Assembly: GCA_029262115.1 (NCBI GenBank)
Contig: JAJCZZ010000010.1
Coordinates: 84,730-148,729 of the forward strand
Source of the DNA: Gemmatimonadota bacterium
GTDB taxonomy: Bacteria; Gemmatimonadota; Gemmatimonadetes; Longimicrobiales; Gaopeijiaceae
Length of the DNA stretch: 64,000 nt
Direction: 5' to 3'
A program made the position numbers and the translations under genes. Shown in pieces: positions 32,761 through 43,419 of the stretch (its first letter is position 1; the number at the start of each line of letters is the position of its first letter). The notes under the pieces are model-generated. The model worked only from the letters and a program-made list of their open reading frames with translations. It was not told the DNA's origin and ran no database searches.

Positions 32761-35436
32761 ATGACGATGAGTATATACAGGACCCTTGCCGTGACCGCTG
32801 GCCTGCTGGTAGCCGGGGGCGCCTCTCTCAGCGGGCAGACCGCAGGCGACGGCGGAGTGATCTCGACGGGCGCGCCGACCCCGAAGGTCGTGCCCGGGTG
32901 CTGCACCGGCGATGCACCCGTCCTTCAGGCGACCCGCCTCGTCGGCAGCATCGAGATCGACGGTCGGATGGACGACGAGGGGTGGCGGCTCGCCCCCGTC
33001 GCGGCCGAGTTCGTCCAGTTCGAGCCGCGTGAGGGCGCTCCGGCGACGGAGCGGACGGAGGCTCGGGTGCTCTACGGACCGGATGCTCTGTACGTCTTCC
33101 TCCGCGCATGGGACAGCCGGCCCGACAGCATTGCCGGCCAGCTCACACGCCGCGATCAGGACTCGTATTCCGACCTGCTCGGTGTGGTGGTCGATTCGTA
33201 CTTCGACCGGCGCACGGCCTTCCACTTCGCGGTAAATCCGGTCGGGGTCAAGCACGACATCTACCGGTTCGACGACACCTCGGAGGACGGGGGATGGGAC
33301 GCGGTCTGGGACGTCGAGACCTCGGTCGACGAGAGCGGATGGTCCGCCGAGTTCCGCGTCCCCTTCTCGCAGCTCCGGTTTGGGAGCGGCGCCGATCAGA
33401 CGTGGGGCATCAACTTCACCCGGGAGATCGCGCGCCGGGACGAAACCGACGTGTGGGCGCCCACGTCCCCGCAGGAGTCCGCGCTCGTGTCGCGCTTCGG
33501 GGAGCTGCGCGGCCTGATCGGGCTGGAGGCTCCGAACCGGTTGGAGTTGGTGCCGTACTCGCTCGTCGGGCTGGAACGGGCGCAAGGCGATGTCGCCAAC
33601 CCGTTCTACTCGGAAAATCAGATGCTCGGCGCCGCGGGCGCGGACCTCAAGTACGGCGTGACCAGCGACCTGACGCTCGACGTGACGCTGAACCCGGACT
33701 TCGGCCAGGTGGAGGCCGATCCCGCTCAGGTGAATCTGTCCGCGTTCGAGACCTTCCTACCCGAGCGTCGTCCCTTCTTTTTGGAGGGCGCGAGCATCTT
33801 CAACTTCGGGATCGCGCTCGGAGACGGCGACGACGCCAACGAATCGCTCTTCTACTCGAGACGCATCGGCCGGGCCCCTCAGGGGAAGTTCGATCCACGC
33901 GGCGGGTACGGGGACGCCGACGACCGGACGACGATCCTCGGCGCCTGGAAGCTGTCCGGGAAGACCCAAGGAGGGTGGTCGATCGGTGCGCTGCACGCCG
34001 TCACCTCGGAGGAGTCCGCACGGATCGCTCCCGCCACCGGTGATCGCTTGAACGAAGAGGTCGAGCCGTTTTCCAACTATGGGGTGCTACGGGTCCAACG
34101 GGACTTCCGCGAAGGGCGAAGCGCTCTGGGTGTGATCGGAACGCACGTGAATCGCGACAAGCAGGTGGCGGACGCGCTCGGGCTCCGTTCGAGCGCCTTC
34201 GCGGGCGGGCTCGACTTCCGCCACCGCTTCGCGGGCGAGACGTACCAGGTGAGCGGATATTTGCTGGGATCGCACGTCCGAGGCTCCACCGAGGCCATCA
34301 CCTCCACCCAGCGCTCGCCACTGCGCTACTACCAGCGTCCGGACGCCGATCACGTCGACTTCGACCCGACCCGGACGTCGCTGTCGGGGGGCACCGCGTT
34401 CTTCAACTTCGAGAAGATCGCCGGGGAGCACTGGCGCTTCAGCACCGGCATCCACACCCGCACGCCCGGCTTCGAGGTCAACGACATCGGCTTCCAGAAC
34501 GACGCGGACTCCTGGTCGAGCTGGTTCTGGGTCGGATATCGGCAGACGACGCCCCAGGGCCCGTTCCGCCGGTGGAATCTGAACACGAACGGATGGGCGG
34601 GCGGGAACTACGGAGGAAGCCGACGAGGTCCCGGGATGAACGTCAACGGGAACGTCCAGTTCAAGAACTTCTGGCACGCCTACGCCGGCGTGAATCGGGA
34701 CACGGGCGGGTTCTCCGGTCAGTTCCTCCGCGGCGGCCCCTTGTTCCGCATGGAGGCCCGCACCAACGGCTGGGGAGGCTTCGGCACCGACTCACGGAAG
34801 CCCGTCATGTTCAACCTGAACGGATGGGGGAACGTGAGGCCGGAATCCGACTCCTGGGCCTTCGGGCTCTCGCCCAACATCCGGATTCGTCCCTCTGGTC
34901 GGGCCACCTTCCAGGTCGGTGCGCAGGTCAATCGCACGGCGAACGACAACCAGTGGGTGGACCGTGTCGACGGGGCGGAGCCGACGTACCTGTTCGGTCG
35001 GATCGACCAGAAAACGGTCGGCATCACCGTGCGCGCCGACTACGCCTTCACGCCGACCCTGTCGCTGCAGCTCTACGCGCAGCCGTTCGTGAGCGCGGGG
35101 ACGTACGAAGAGTTCAAGCGCGTGGCGGATCCGCTGGCCGCGGCATACGGCGACCGGTTCGTACCGGTGACCGGTTCGGGCGCGTTGGATCTGGATCTCG
35201 ATGGGTCGCCCGACGTGGAGGTCGACCCGGACTTCAACGTGAAGCAGTTCCGCTCGAACGCGGTGCTGCGGTGGGAGTACCGGCCGGGGTCGAGTCTCTT
35301 CGTGGTGTGGTCGCAGGGGCGGAACGCGTTCTCCCGGGATGGTGCGTTCGATTTCTCCGATGACTTTCGTGGACTGTTTTCGGAGCCGTCGGATAATGTG
35401 CTGATGGTGAAGTGGAGTTACTGGATCAGCCGGTGA
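32761..35436 (+). CDS. CBM9/DUF5916 outer-membrane protein
   Basis: An 891-residue exported protein. After the signal peptide (VTAGLLVAGGASLSGQ) comes a CBM9-like sugar-binding domain (about residues 55-235: IDGRMDDEGWRLAPVAAEFV ... AEFRVPFSQLRF). Then the DUF5916 signature appears near residue 310 (NPDFGQVEADPAQVN followed by ERRPFFLEGASIFNFG). The remaining 550 residues are aromatic-rich beta strands ending in SYWISR, typical of an outer-membrane barrel. These proteins are common in Gemmatimonadota and Bacteroidota; the ligand is unknown. ATG 32761 is used, and ATG 32767 is an alternative. No TonB plug was recognised. Confidence 0.85.
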   Translation: MTMSIYRTLAVTAGLLVAGGASLSGQTAGDGGVISTGAPTPKVVPGCCTGDAPVLQATRLVGSIEIDGRMDDEGWRLAPVAAEFVQFEPREGAPATERTEARVLYGPDALYVFLRAWDSRPDSIAGQLTRRDQDSYSDLLGVVVDSYFDRRTAFHFAVNPVGVKHDIYRFDDTSEDGGWDAVWDVETSVDESGWSAEFRVPFSQLRFGSGADQTWGINFTREIARRDETDVWAPTSPQESALVSRFGELRGLIGLEAPNRLELVPYSLVGLERAQGDVANPFYSENQMLGAAGADLKYGVTSDLTLDVTLNPDFGQVEADPAQVNLSAFETFLPERRPFFLEGASIFNFGIALGDGDDANESLFYSRRIGRAPQGKFDPRGGYGDADDRTTILGAWKLSGKTQGGWSIGALHAVTSEESARIAPATGDRLNEEVEPFSNYGVLRVQRDFREGRSALGVIGTHVNRDKQVADALGLRSSAFAGGLDFRHRFAGETYQVSGYLLGSHVRGSTEAITSTQRSPLRYYQRPDADHVDFDPTRTSLSGGTAFFNFEKIAGEHWRFSTGIHTRTPGFEVNDIGFQNDADSWSSWFWVGYRQTTPQGPFRRWNLNTNGWAGGNYGGSRRGPGMNVNGNVQFKNFWHAYAGVNRDTGGFSGQFLRGGPLFRMEARTNGWGGFGTDSRKPVMFNLNGWGNVRPESDSWAFGLSPNIRIRPSGRATFQVGAQVNRTANDNQWVDRVDGAEPTYLFGRIDQKTVGITVRADYAFTPTLSLQLYAQPFVSAGTYEEFKRVADPLAAAYGDRFVPVTGSGALDLDLDGSPDVEVDPDFNVKQFRSNAVLRWEYRPGSSLFVVWSQGRNAFSRDGAFDFSDDFRGLFSEPSDNVLMVKWSYWISR

Positions 35437-35698
35437 CGGCTCAGGGGGCGTTTCTTTAGGGGCCACCGTTTTCTGCGGGTGGGTTTCGTGGGCTTTTCTC
35501 GTGGGGGTCCGTGGGACAGCACGCGCCCTGCGGGGCCGCTCGCGAACTGCCGGGGTGGGTGGGGTGCGCGCTCGCTACACGATGCGGCGCCGCTGACGTG
35601 TCGGTTGGGCTGCGTTACTCCGCGTGCGCCGCATCGAAGTGCCCCTCAGGGCGCGTGCTGTCCCTCGGACCATCGGGCTGATCGGGGGAGAACCCACC

Positions 35699-35740
35699 GG
35701 TTTGGGTGGTCGCGTTGCTACGCTCGCTGTCGACGGGCTG
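35699..35740 (+). repeat. Imperfect intergenic direct repeat, copy 1
   Basis: Contains GGGTGGTCGCGTTGCTACGC followed by TCGCTGTCGACGGGCTG. Most positions are shared with 35906-35947. No strong palindrome is visible in the unit. Confidence 0.55.
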
Positions 35741-35905
35741 CTCTTTGGGGCCGTGGCGGCGCTTTGCGCCGCCTTGGTTGTGCGGGCGGTGGGAGCTCTC
35801 GGCGGCGGGGTGGAGGCGCTTTGCCGCGCTCGCGCCCCGATCTAGCCGCTTTCTCGGACGTGGCGGCCGGTGGCCGCCTCATTCTTGCCGGGGGGGAGGT
35901 CTTGA

Positions 35906-35947
35906 CGTTCGGGTGGTCGCATCGCTGCGCTCGCTGTCTACCCGGCT
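35906..35947 (+). repeat. Imperfect intergenic direct repeat, copy 2
   Basis: Contains GGGTGGTCGCATCGCTGCGC followed by TCGCTGTCTACCCGGCTG, about 207 bases after copy 1 and in the same orientation. Confidence 0.55.
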
Positions 35948-35984
35948 GTTGTCACTCACTTCGCGTCTGTCGCTCCGGGCTCCA

Positions 35985-36458
35985 TCACCCACCCTTGGCG
36001 ACCTCTTCCAGCCGCTGGTAGCTGGCTTCCAGGCCCTCTTCCATGCCGCTGGCGAGCATTCCCTTTCTGGCCTCCTCGTCGGGTAGCTCCATGCGGACGG
36101 TCATGAGCGTGCCTTCGCCGTCGGGCTGGAACGTGGTCTCGATGCGGTTGTCGGGGGTCGGGTCCGGCAGGTGCATGCGCTCGATGTGGACGATGCGGGA
36201 GAAGGGCTCCAGGGCGACGAACTCACCGGTCAGGTAGAAGCCCTGTCCGTCTCCCTTGGTCCATTCGTAGCGCAACGCTCCGCCGGGGCGCGCGTCGCAT
36301 TGGCACACCGGCATGGTCCAGCCGGGAGGACCGAGCATCCACTGTTGGATCAGGTCGGGCTCGAGGTGGGCGCGGTAGACCTGCTCTGGGGGTGCGGCGA
36401 AGCGGCGGGTGACAACGACCGTGCGGTCGCCTTCGGTGGTGAGCTTCAAGGAGTTCAT
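35985..36458 (-). CDS. SRPBCC (AHSA1-like) domain protein
   Basis: A 157-residue single-domain protein of the AHSA1/SRPBCC superfamily, a hydrophobic-cavity fold. Typical pieces are VVTRRFAAPPEQVYRAHLEPD, IQQWMLGPPGWTMP and the C-terminal SGMEEGLEASYQRLEEVAKG. The ligand is unknown. Its ATG overlaps the stop of the upstream ArsR-type gene (36455-36458), a frequent pairing in which the regulator controls the SRPBCC protein. The gene ends against the repeat-rich gap. Confidence 0.88.
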   Translation of the reverse strand: MNSLKLTTEGDRTVVVTRRFAAPPEQVYRAHLEPDLIQQWMLGPPGWTMPVCQCDARPGGALRYEWTKGDGQGFYLTGEFVALEPFSRIVHIERMHLPDPTPDNRIETTFQPDGEGTLMTVRMELPDEEARKGMLASGMEEGLEASYQRLEEVAKGG

Positions 36459-36811
36459 GGCGTCGGGTTCTCAGCGGTTGAGGTGGGGGCGGCTAGGAGT
36501 GTATCCAGCCGGTCGTAGTTGGCGGAAAGCGCCGTCTTGAGCACGGCAAGCCACTCGTCGATCGCGGCCACCCCGTCCGGCGAGAGGCGACACGGCCGGC
36601 GGGTGCCGTCGATCCGCCGGCGAATGAGGCCGGCCTTCTCCAGGACACCGATGTGATGAGAGACGGCCGGCTGGCTCATGTCGAAGGGCTCGGCCAACTC
36701 CATCACCGACACCTCCCCTTCGGACAGCCGATCCAGGATGGCTCGCCGGGCTGGGTGAGCCAGCGCGGCGAAGACGACGTCCATATCCGGTGCGTGCTCG
36801 GCCAGTTTCAT
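36455..36811 (-). CDS. ArsR-family winged-helix regulator
   Basis: A 118-residue winged-helix repressor of the ArsR type: [20 protein letters not shown], then the recognition helix region [20 protein letters not shown] and the wing [17 protein letters not shown]. No cysteine pair for metal sensing is present, as in the non-metal ArsR subgroup paired with SRPBCC proteins. The start region (36812-36845) is AT-rich, with the near-palindrome CTTATATAAAG where an operator would be expected. Translationally coupled to the SRPBCC gene. Confidence 0.9.
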   Translation of the reverse strand: MKLAEHAPDMDVVFAALAHPARRAILDRLSEGEVSVMELAEPFDMSQPAVSHHIGVLEKAGLIRRRIDGTRRPCRLSPDGVAAIDEWLAVLKTALSANYDRLDTLLAAPTSTAENPTP

Positions 36812-36962
36812 AATGCTATCCTTATATAAAGACTTATTTATGTCAAGTGGCGATTGGATGGGGTGTCGCCGCCACGGCCGCCGGCCCCTTGGATCCGCCC
36901 CACGCCGGCTTTACCTTCCGGGCACAACCGAATCGGGCGATTTGCGGCGTATTGCGGCCCGA

Positions 36963-36983
36963 CCGACCAAGCTGATTGGTCGG
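36963..36983. promoter_or_regulatory. Inverted repeat upstream of metH
   Basis: CCGACCAA (36963-36970) and TTGGTCGG (36976-36983) are a perfect 8-base inverted repeat around a 5-base loop, 70 bases before the metH start. It could be an operator or an RNA hairpin in the leader. The 240-base gap shows no recognisable SAM or cobalamin riboswitch core. Confidence 0.4.
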
Positions 36984-37052
36984 CCAAACATGCTAAAAAG
37001 CCATGCCTCGCCGCGTGCATGTTCGCTGCGGGGCTTGGTGTTGGAGGAGACC

Positions 37053-40000
37053 ATGAACGACACGGCTGACGGTCCTCGCTCCGCCGGGGAGCGGATCGAC
37101 GCGCTCCGCCAGGAGCTGGCGAAGCGCATCCTGATCCTGGACGGGGCGATGGGGACGATGATCCAGTCCTATCGCCTGGAAGAGCAGGACTACCGGGGCG
37201 ACGCGCTCGCCGACCATCCGAGTGCTCTGTTCGGCGCGAATGACGTGCTCGCGCTCACTCGCCCGGACGTGCTCGGCGAGATCCACGCCAAGTATCTCGA
37301 GGCAGGGTCCGACATCCTGGAGACGAACACGTTCAACGCGAACGCGGTCGGGATGGCCGACTACGATCTTCAGTCCAAGGTCCGCGACATCAACGTCGCC
37401 TCGGCCCGCGTCGCGCGGGAAGCTGCCGACCGGGCGGAGGCCGCAGACGGGCGGGCGCGGTGGGTGGCCGGGTCGCTCGGCCCGACGACCCGCAGCGCGT
37501 CCATCTCTCCGGACGTCGGAGATCCTGGAGCGCGAAACGTCACGTTCGACGACCTGGTGGAGGCCTACTCCGAGCAGACGGAGGCGCTTCTGGACGGGGG
37601 CGTCGACCTCCTGTTGGTCGAAACGGTGTTCGACACGTTGAACGCGAAGGCCGCCCTCTTCGCCATCTCGACGGTTCTGGAAACGCGTGGCGTCGACGTT
37701 CCGGTCATGGTGTCAGGTACGATCACGGACCAGAGCGGCCGGACGCTCTCCGGTCAGACACCCGAAGCGTTCTACAACTCCATCCGGCACGGCGTTCAGG
37801 CTGGTCCCCTGCGCCGATCCGGCTTGTTGACCGTCGGCCTCAACTGCGCGTTGGGCGTCGACCAGCTTCGCCCCTTTCTGGAAGAGCTGTCGGACGTGGC
37901 GGAGCTTCCCGTGTCGTGCCACCCGAACGCGGGCCTCCCCAACGAATTCGGCGGATACGATCAGACACCCGAGCACATGGCGACGGTCATTCGTGACTTC
38001 GCCGACGCGGGCTTCCTGAACATCGTGGGGGGATGCTGCGGCACGACGCCCGACCATATCCGGGCCATCGCGGACGCGGTCGCGGACAAGGCGCCCCGCC
38101 CCCTTCCCCAGCGTGAGCGCGTGACCCGCCTGTCGGGTCTGGAGCCCATCACCATCGGGCCCGACTCGCTCTTCGTGAACGTCGGTGAACGGACGAACGT
38201 GACCGGGTCCCGCCGCTTCGCACGGCTGATCATGGAGGATGCGTACGAGACCGCGCTCGAAGTCGCCCTCCAACAGGTTCAGGGCGGCGCCCAGATCATC
38301 GACGTGAACATGGACGAGGGGCTACTCGACGCTCAGGCGGCCATGACCCGCTTTTTGAACCTGATGGCGGCCGAACCCGAGATCGCGCGGATTCCCGTCA
38401 TGGTGGACTCGTCCGACTGGCGGGTTCTCGAGACCGGCTTGAAGTGCCTCCAGGGCAAGGGGATCGTCAACTCGATCTCGCTCAAGGACGGCGAGCCCGA
38501 GTTCCGTGAAAAGGCGCGTCTGGTCCGCCGGTACGGAGCGGCGGCGGTCGTTATGGCGTTCGACGAAGACGGTCAGGCCGACTCGCTGGCGCGGCGTATC
38601 GAGATCTGCAGCCGTGCGTACCGGATCCTGGTCGAGGAGGAGGGCTTTCCGCCCGAGGACATCGTGTTCGACGCGAACGTCTTCGCGGTCGCGACCGGGA
38701 TTTCCGAGCACAACCGATACGCCATCGACTTCATCGGGGCGGTCGAGGGCGTGAAGGCTGCGTGCCCGTACGTCCTGACGAGCGGCGGCATCAGCAACGT
38801 CTCCTTTTCGTTCCGCGGGAGCCCGGAGGTGCGCGAGGCCATGCACGCCGCGTTCCTCTACCACGCTATTGCCGCGGGCCTCGACATGGGAATCGTGAAT
38901 GCCGGCGCGCTGCCGGTGTACGACGAGATCCCCGGCGAGCTCCTCGACCCGATCGAGGACGTTCTGTTCGCTCGAAATCCGGAGGCGACGGAAGCGCTCA
39001 CCCGCATCGCGGGGGAGCGCACGGGCACGACGGAGAGCCGGACCACCGAAGACCTGTCCTGGCGGGAGCACGACGTACACGCGCGGCTCGTGCACGCGCT
39101 CGTCAAAGGAATCGACGCCTTCATCGAGGAAGACACGGAAGCCGCGCGCCAACAAGCCGAGCGGGCGCTCCACGTCATCGAAGGGCCGTTGATGGACGGC
39201 ATGAACGTCGTCGGAGATCTCTTCGGAAGTGGGCGAATGTTTCTCCCGCAGGTGGTAAAGAGCGCGCGCGTCATGAAGAAGTCGGTGGCCTACCTGCTCC
39301 CCTACCTGGAAGCCGAGAAGCTCGAGGGCGAAGCCGAAGGAAAAGGCCGCATCCTCATGGCCACCGTAAAGGGAGACGTGCATGATATCGGCAAGAACAT
39401 CGTCGGCGTCGTCCTTCAGTGTAACGGTTACGAGGTCATCGATCTGGGCGTCATGGTGCCGGCCGAGCGCATCCTGGAAACCGCCCGCGAGTCGGCCGTC
39501 GACATCGTCGGGCTCTCAGGGCTGATCACCCCTTCGCTCGACCAGATGGTCCACGTGGCCAGGGAAATGGAGCGCCTGGACTTCGACGTCCCGCTGCTCA
39601 TCGGGGGCGCCACGACATCCCGTGCGCATACCGCGGTCAAGGTCGAGCCCTCGTACAGCGGGCCCACCGTGCACGTTGTCGACGCGTCCCGCGCCGTGGG
39701 GGTCGTCGGCAGTCTTCTCGACCGTGCCGGCCGTGAGGACTATGTCGAGACGGTTCGCCGTCAGTATGACGCGGAACGAGAACGACGCGCACGGAAGGGA
39801 GCCCGGAGCGAGTTGCTCGACGTCGCCGAGGCGCGAGCACAGCGGTGGACGACGGATTGGCCGGAATACGTGCCGCCCGTGCCGTCACGCCCCGGCATCC
39901 ATCAGCTCGACGTTCCGGTGTCGGAGCTGCGACCGCTTATCGACTGGACGCCGTTCTTTCAGACCTGGGAGTTGGCCGGGTCGTGGCCGACGATCCTCGA

Positions 40001-40874
40001 AGACGAGTTGGTCGGCGAGACGGCTCGCTCCCTGATGGCGGACGCGAACTCGCTGCTGGATCGGGTCGAAGCCGAAGCGCTGCTCCGTCCACGCGCCGTG
40101 GTGGGCCTCTTCCCCGCCGGATCCGAGGGAGACGACGTCCGCGTCTGGACGGATGCCGACCGGACCGAGGTCCGGGCCACGGTGCACGGCCTCCGCCAGC
40201 AGTTCGGGAAGAAGGGCCGCCCGAACCTCTGTCTATCCGACTTCGTCGCGCCCGTCGACACGCCGGTGGAAGACTGGATGGGGGCGTTTGCGGTGACGGC
40301 CGGCCGGGGACTCGAACCGTACATCCGGGAGCGGGAAGCGGCGCTCGACGACTACCAGGCCATACTGGCGCAGGCCATCGGCGATCGGCTCGCGGAGGCG
40401 CTGGCCGAGTACACGCACCGCTTCGTGCGGACGACGCTGTGGGGGTATGCGGCCGGGGAGTCCCTGGAGAACACCGATCTGGTGCGTGAGGCCTACCGCG
40501 GCATCCGTCCCGCGCCAGGGTACCCGGCATGTCCGGACCACACGGAGAAGCGGACCCTGTTCGACCTGCTGGATGTTACCGACGCCATTGGCGTCACGCT
40601 CACCGAGAGCTGCGCGATGGACCCGCCCTCGTCCGTCAGCGGGTGGTACTTCGCCCATCCAGGGGCCCACTACTTCGGCGTGGGCCGTGTCGGGCGGGAT
40701 CAGGTCGCGGATTACGCGGAACGGAAGGGGATGAGCGTCGAAGACGTGGAGCGTTGGCTGGGCCCGAATCTGGGGTACGATCCGTCCGCTTCACCCGCGC
40801 CCGCCGCCGCGTCGCAGGGCAAGCCGACGACCCGCGCGACGACGACAGCAGGAACGGTCGGGGGAACCCGATGA
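37053..40874 (+). CDS. metH: Cobalamin-dependent methionine synthase MetH
   Basis: A 1273-residue four-module enzyme that transfers the methyl group of methyl-THF to homocysteine through cobalamin. The Hcy module (residues 20-350) has zinc cysteines C265 in GLNCALG and C328/C329 in GGCCGT. The folate module spans about 370-640 ([13 protein letters not shown]). The B12 module has DVHDIG at 775-780 with the axial His at 777. The C-terminal SAM-activation module contains [18 protein letters not shown] 37053 follows GGAGGA at a good distance; an in-frame start at 36813 would lie in the ArsR promoter and is rejected. The stop overlaps the next gene as ATGA. About 46 residues longer than E. coli MetH. 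Confidence 0.97.
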   Translation: MNDTADGPRSAGERIDALRQELAKRILILDGAMGTMIQSYRLEEQDYRGDALADHPSALFGANDVLALTRPDVLGEIHAKYLEAGSDILETNTFNANAVGMADYDLQSKVRDINVASARVAREAADRAEAADGRARWVAGSLGPTTRSASISPDVGDPGARNVTFDDLVEAYSEQTEALLDGGVDLLLVETVFDTLNAKAALFAISTVLETRGVDVPVMVSGTITDQSGRTLSGQTPEAFYNSIRHGVQAGPLRRSGLLTVGLNCALGVDQLRPFLEELSDVAELPVSCHPNAGLPNEFGGYDQTPEHMATVIRDFADAGFLNIVGGCCGTTPDHIRAIADAVADKAPRPLPQRERVTRLSGLEPITIGPDSLFVNVGERTNVTGSRRFARLIMEDAYETALEVALQQVQGGAQIIDVNMDEGLLDAQAAMTRFLNLMAAEPEIARIPVMVDSSDWRVLETGLKCLQGKGIVNSISLKDGEPEFREKARLVRRYGAAAVVMAFDEDGQADSLARRIEICSRAYRILVEEEGFPPEDIVFDANVFAVATGISEHNRYAIDFIGAVEGVKAACPYVLTSGGISNVSFSFRGSPEVREAMHAAFLYHAIAAGLDMGIVNAGALPVYDEIPGELLDPIEDVLFARNPEATEALTRIAGERTGTTESRTTEDLSWREHDVHARLVHALVKGIDAFIEEDTEAARQQAERALHVIEGPLMDGMNVVGDLFGSGRMFLPQVVKSARVMKKSVAYLLPYLEAEKLEGEAEGKGRILMATVKGDVHDIGKNIVGVVLQCNGYEVIDLGVMVPAERILETARESAVDIVGLSGLITPSLDQMVHVAREMERLDFDVPLLIGGATTSRAHTAVKVEPSYSGPTVHVVDASRAVGVVGSLLDRAGREDYVETVRRQYDAERERRARKGARSELLDVAEARAQRWTTDWPEYVPPVPSRPGIHQLDVPVSELRPLIDWTPFFQTWELAGSWPTILEDELVGETARSLMADANSLLDRVEAEALLRPRAVVGLFPAGSEGDDVRVWTDADRTEVRATVHGLRQQFGKKGRPNLCLSDFVAPVDTPVEDWMGAFAVTAGRGLEPYIREREAALDDYQAILAQAIGDRLAEALAEYTHRFVRTTLWGYAAGESLENTDLVREAYRGIRPAPGYPACPDHTEKRTLFDLLDVTDAIGVTLTESCAMDPPSSVSGWYFAHPGAHYFGVGRVGRDQVADYAERKGMSVEDVERWLGPNLGYDPSASPAPAAASQGKPTTRATTTAGTVGGTR

Positions 40875-42718
40875 GGGACCGGATCGCCGACGGGCGCGTC
40901 CACGTGTTCGATGGTGCGATGGGTACCCTGCTCTACGACCGGGGGATCTTCGTCAACGTCTGTTACGACCAGCTCAACGTCGACCGCCCGGAGCTGATAC
41001 AGGCGCTCCATGAAGAGTACGTTGACGCTGGTGCGGATATCCTGGAGACCAACACGTTCGGCGCCAACCCCGTGAAGCTATCGTCGTTCGGGCTGGCCGA
41101 CCGGACCGAGGCGATCAACCAGCGTGCCGTGGAGTTGGCGCGCGCGGCCGCCCGTGGCCAGGCCAGCGTGGCGGGAGCGGTCGGCCCGCTGGGCGTTCGC
41201 ATCGAGCCGTGGGGACCGACCTCGCTCGACGAAGCCGAGGGACACTTCGAGCGCCAGGTCGCGGGCCTCCTCGAGGGCGGAGTGGACGGCTTCGTCCTGG
41301 AAACGTTCGCGGACCAGACGGAACTCGAGTGTGCGGTGCGTGCCGTCCGCCGCCTGTCAGACCTCCCGATCATCGCGCAGATGACGGTCGGGCAGGACGG
41401 TACGACGTCATACGGAACCGAACCGGCCCGGATCGCGGGCGCCTTGGAGGCGTTGGGCGTGGACGTGGTGGGCCTGAACTGTTCGGTCGGACCCGCGGTG
41501 ATGCTCGACGCGTTGGAGGACATGGCCGACGTGACGAACCTTCCGCTCTCGGCTCAGCCCAATGCGGGGCTCCCCCGCAACGTCGGCGACCGAAAGATCT
41601 ACCTTGCGAGCCCCGAGTACATGGCGCAGTACGCCCATCGGATGATCGACGTGGGCGTGCGCTTCGTCGGCGGTTGCTGCGGGACCACACCTGACCACGT
41701 GCGGGCGCTTCGCGAAGCGGTCGGTTCCATCCAGCCACGGCAGGCGACGGTCACGGTGGCCGCGCCGCGCCGGAGTGACCGGCCGGTGGTCGAACCTGTG
41801 CCGCTGGAGCGCCGGTCGGCGTTCGGCAGAAAGCTCGCCCGAGGCGAAACCGTGGCCACCGTCGAGATCACCCCGCCGCACGGGTGGGACCGAAGCGCGC
41901 TCATCACCCCGGCCCGGCAGTTGAAGCTCGCCGGCATCGACGCGATCAGCCTCGTGGCGTCTCCCCGCGGCCAGAGCCGCATGGCCACCATTCCGGCCGC
42001 TCTGCTCATCGAGCGAGAAGTCGGCCTGGAAACCGTCGTCCACTATACCTGCCGCGACAAGAACATGAGTGGAATGGTGTCCGATCTTCTCGGAGCCGCC
42101 GCGTCGGGGCTGAGCAACCTCCTGGTCGTAACCGGTGACCCACCGGCGAGTGGGCCCTACCTGGACACGACCGCCGTCTTCGACATCGACAGCATTGGCC
42201 TGACGAACGTGGTGGTCGGGATGAACAAGGGCATGGACCCCGGAGGCAACCCGATTGGGCCGCCCACGGAGTTCGTGGTCGGGGTGGCGCTGAATCAGGG
42301 TGCGATGGACCGGGAGCGCGAGATCTCACGGTTCGATTACAAGGTCCAGGCGGGTGCCGACTTCGCGGTCACGCAGCCGGTGTTCGACCCGTCCGCGCTG
42401 GAGCGATTTCTCGACGACGTTCAGGGCGATGGCATACCGGTAGTGGCGGGCATCTGGCCGTTTCTCAGCGCTCGGAACGCGGAGTTCCTTGCCAACGAAG
42501 TCCCGGGTGTCGTCGTTCCGACGCCGGTGGTCGAACGGATGCGGAGAGCCGACGAGAAGGGTCCGGAGGCTGCCGCGGACGAAGGCGTGGCGATCGCGCT
42601 GGAGATGATCGAAGCCGTGCGCGGGCGGGTAGCCGGGTACCATCTGGCGGCGCCCGCCGGCCGAGTGGACCTTGCGCTACGCGTGTTGCGTGAAGGCCAC
42701 GTGCGCGCCACCGCTTGA
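40871..42718 (+). CDS. Bifunctional homocysteine methyltransferase / methylene-THF reductase (YitJ-like)
   Basis: A 615-residue fusion. Residues 1-285 are a homocysteine S-methyltransferase domain with zinc cysteines in GLNCSVG and [10 protein letters not shown]. Residues about 315-610 are a methylenetetrahydrofolate reductase ([37 protein letters not shown]). The layout equals Bacillus YitJ. It would make methyl-THF for MetH and may itself methylate homocysteine. The ATG overlaps the metH stop, so methyl-donor synthesis and use are translationally coupled. Confidence 0.93.
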   Translation: MRDRIADGRVHVFDGAMGTLLYDRGIFVNVCYDQLNVDRPELIQALHEEYVDAGADILETNTFGANPVKLSSFGLADRTEAINQRAVELARAAARGQASVAGAVGPLGVRIEPWGPTSLDEAEGHFERQVAGLLEGGVDGFVLETFADQTELECAVRAVRRLSDLPIIAQMTVGQDGTTSYGTEPARIAGALEALGVDVVGLNCSVGPAVMLDALEDMADVTNLPLSAQPNAGLPRNVGDRKIYLASPEYMAQYAHRMIDVGVRFVGGCCGTTPDHVRALREAVGSIQPRQATVTVAAPRRSDRPVVEPVPLERRSAFGRKLARGETVATVEITPPHGWDRSALITPARQLKLAGIDAISLVASPRGQSRMATIPAALLIEREVGLETVVHYTCRDKNMSGMVSDLLGAAASGLSNLLVVTGDPPASGPYLDTTAVFDIDSIGLTNVVVGMNKGMDPGGNPIGPPTEFVVGVALNQGAMDREREISRFDYKVQAGADFAVTQPVFDPSALERFLDDVQGDGIPVVAGIWPFLSARNAEFLANEVPGVVVPTPVVERMRRADEKGPEAAADEGVAIALEMIEAVRGRVAGYHLAAPAGRVDLALRVLREGHVRATA

Positions 42719-42843
42719 GGCGGACGGCTCCGGGCAGCGGTGCGTCCACGGGCCGCGCATCAAAACGGCTCCGAAACGGCCGGCCCCGAGTCTACGTCGG
42801 CCAGACTGATGAGCGACAACGCCGCTCTGGCAGGGAGGTGACA

Positions 42844-43335
42844 GTGCTGGTTCTGGATGAGGTGAAGGAGCTTTACGCGTACAATCGGTGGGCGAACCAG
42901 CGCACGTTGTCCGCGGTCCAGTCCGCTGGGAGCGAGGCCTTCTCAAAACGGGTTGGAGGCAGCTTCGACACGCTGGGCGGAACCCTGCGGCACATGCTCG
43001 GTGCCGAGTGGATCTGGCTGGAGCGCTGGCTCGGCCGCTCGCCGAGCGGCTTCCCGGACTGGGACGCCGCCACCTTCGAGGCGCTGGTGGAGCGGTGGCG
43101 GGATGTCGAATCGGCCCAGCGCGACTTCGTCGAAGGGATCGAGCCCGATGGGTTGTACCGCATGGTCGCCTACCGGAACCTCGCCGGCACGGAATACGTC
43201 AGCGAACTTTGGATGCTCCTCCGGCACGTTGTGAACCACGCGACCTATCATCGAGGGCAGGTCACCACACTCCTGCGCATGCTGGGCGCCGAGCCGCAGT
43301 CGACCGATCTCGTGCTCTGGTACCGGTCGCGCTGA
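42844..43335 (+). CDS. DinB-family metal-binding protein
   Basis: A 163-residue four-helix-bundle protein. It begins at GTG 42844, preceded by a strong GGGAGGTG. Conserved pieces include LYAYNRWANQRTL, the first His in LRHMLGAEWIWLERWLG and the HxxxH pair in LLRHVVNHATYHRGQV, the likely metal site. DinB-like proteins include thiol transferases and many of unknown role. It follows the methionine genes on the same strand after 125 bases. A link to thiol or methyl metabolism is possible but unproven. Confidence 0.87.
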   Translation: MLVLDEVKELYAYNRWANQRTLSAVQSAGSEAFSKRVGGSFDTLGGTLRHMLGAEWIWLERWLGRSPSGFPDWDAATFEALVERWRDVESAQRDFVEGIEPDGLYRMVAYRNLAGTEYVSELWMLLRHVVNHATYHRGQVTTLLRMLGAEPQSTDLVLWYRSR

Positions 43336-43419
43336 ATCGGTCGCGCCGAATCACCGATACAGCCCTGAAAGCCTCGGCCATTCGAGCGGACCACGCGTCG
43401 CGCGGTGCCCGCTGCCCGC

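Larger units (their letters stand above)
35437..35984. other. Gene-poor 548-base stretch with imperfect direct repeats
   Basis: No convincing gene on either strand. The stretch holds two imperfect copies of a roughly 42-base unit (35699-35740 and 35906-35947) and several shorter CGCTCGCT-rich pieces such as the one at about 35568. The open frames here have runs of Trp, Arg and Gly codons with no family and look like by-products of the repeats. The region separates the DUF5916 gene from the convergent SRPBCC gene. Confidence 0.5.

Noticed and set aside
36813..37052. Longer N-terminus for metH from 36813
   Set aside because: It would start in the ArsR promoter region, has no domain match, and the ATG at 37053 has a strong GGAGGA. 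The Hcy-binding domain begins just after it.
36812..37052. SAM or cobalamin riboswitch before metH
   Set aside because: I looked for a B12-box-like or SAM-I core and saw none. Only a simple inverted repeat is supported.
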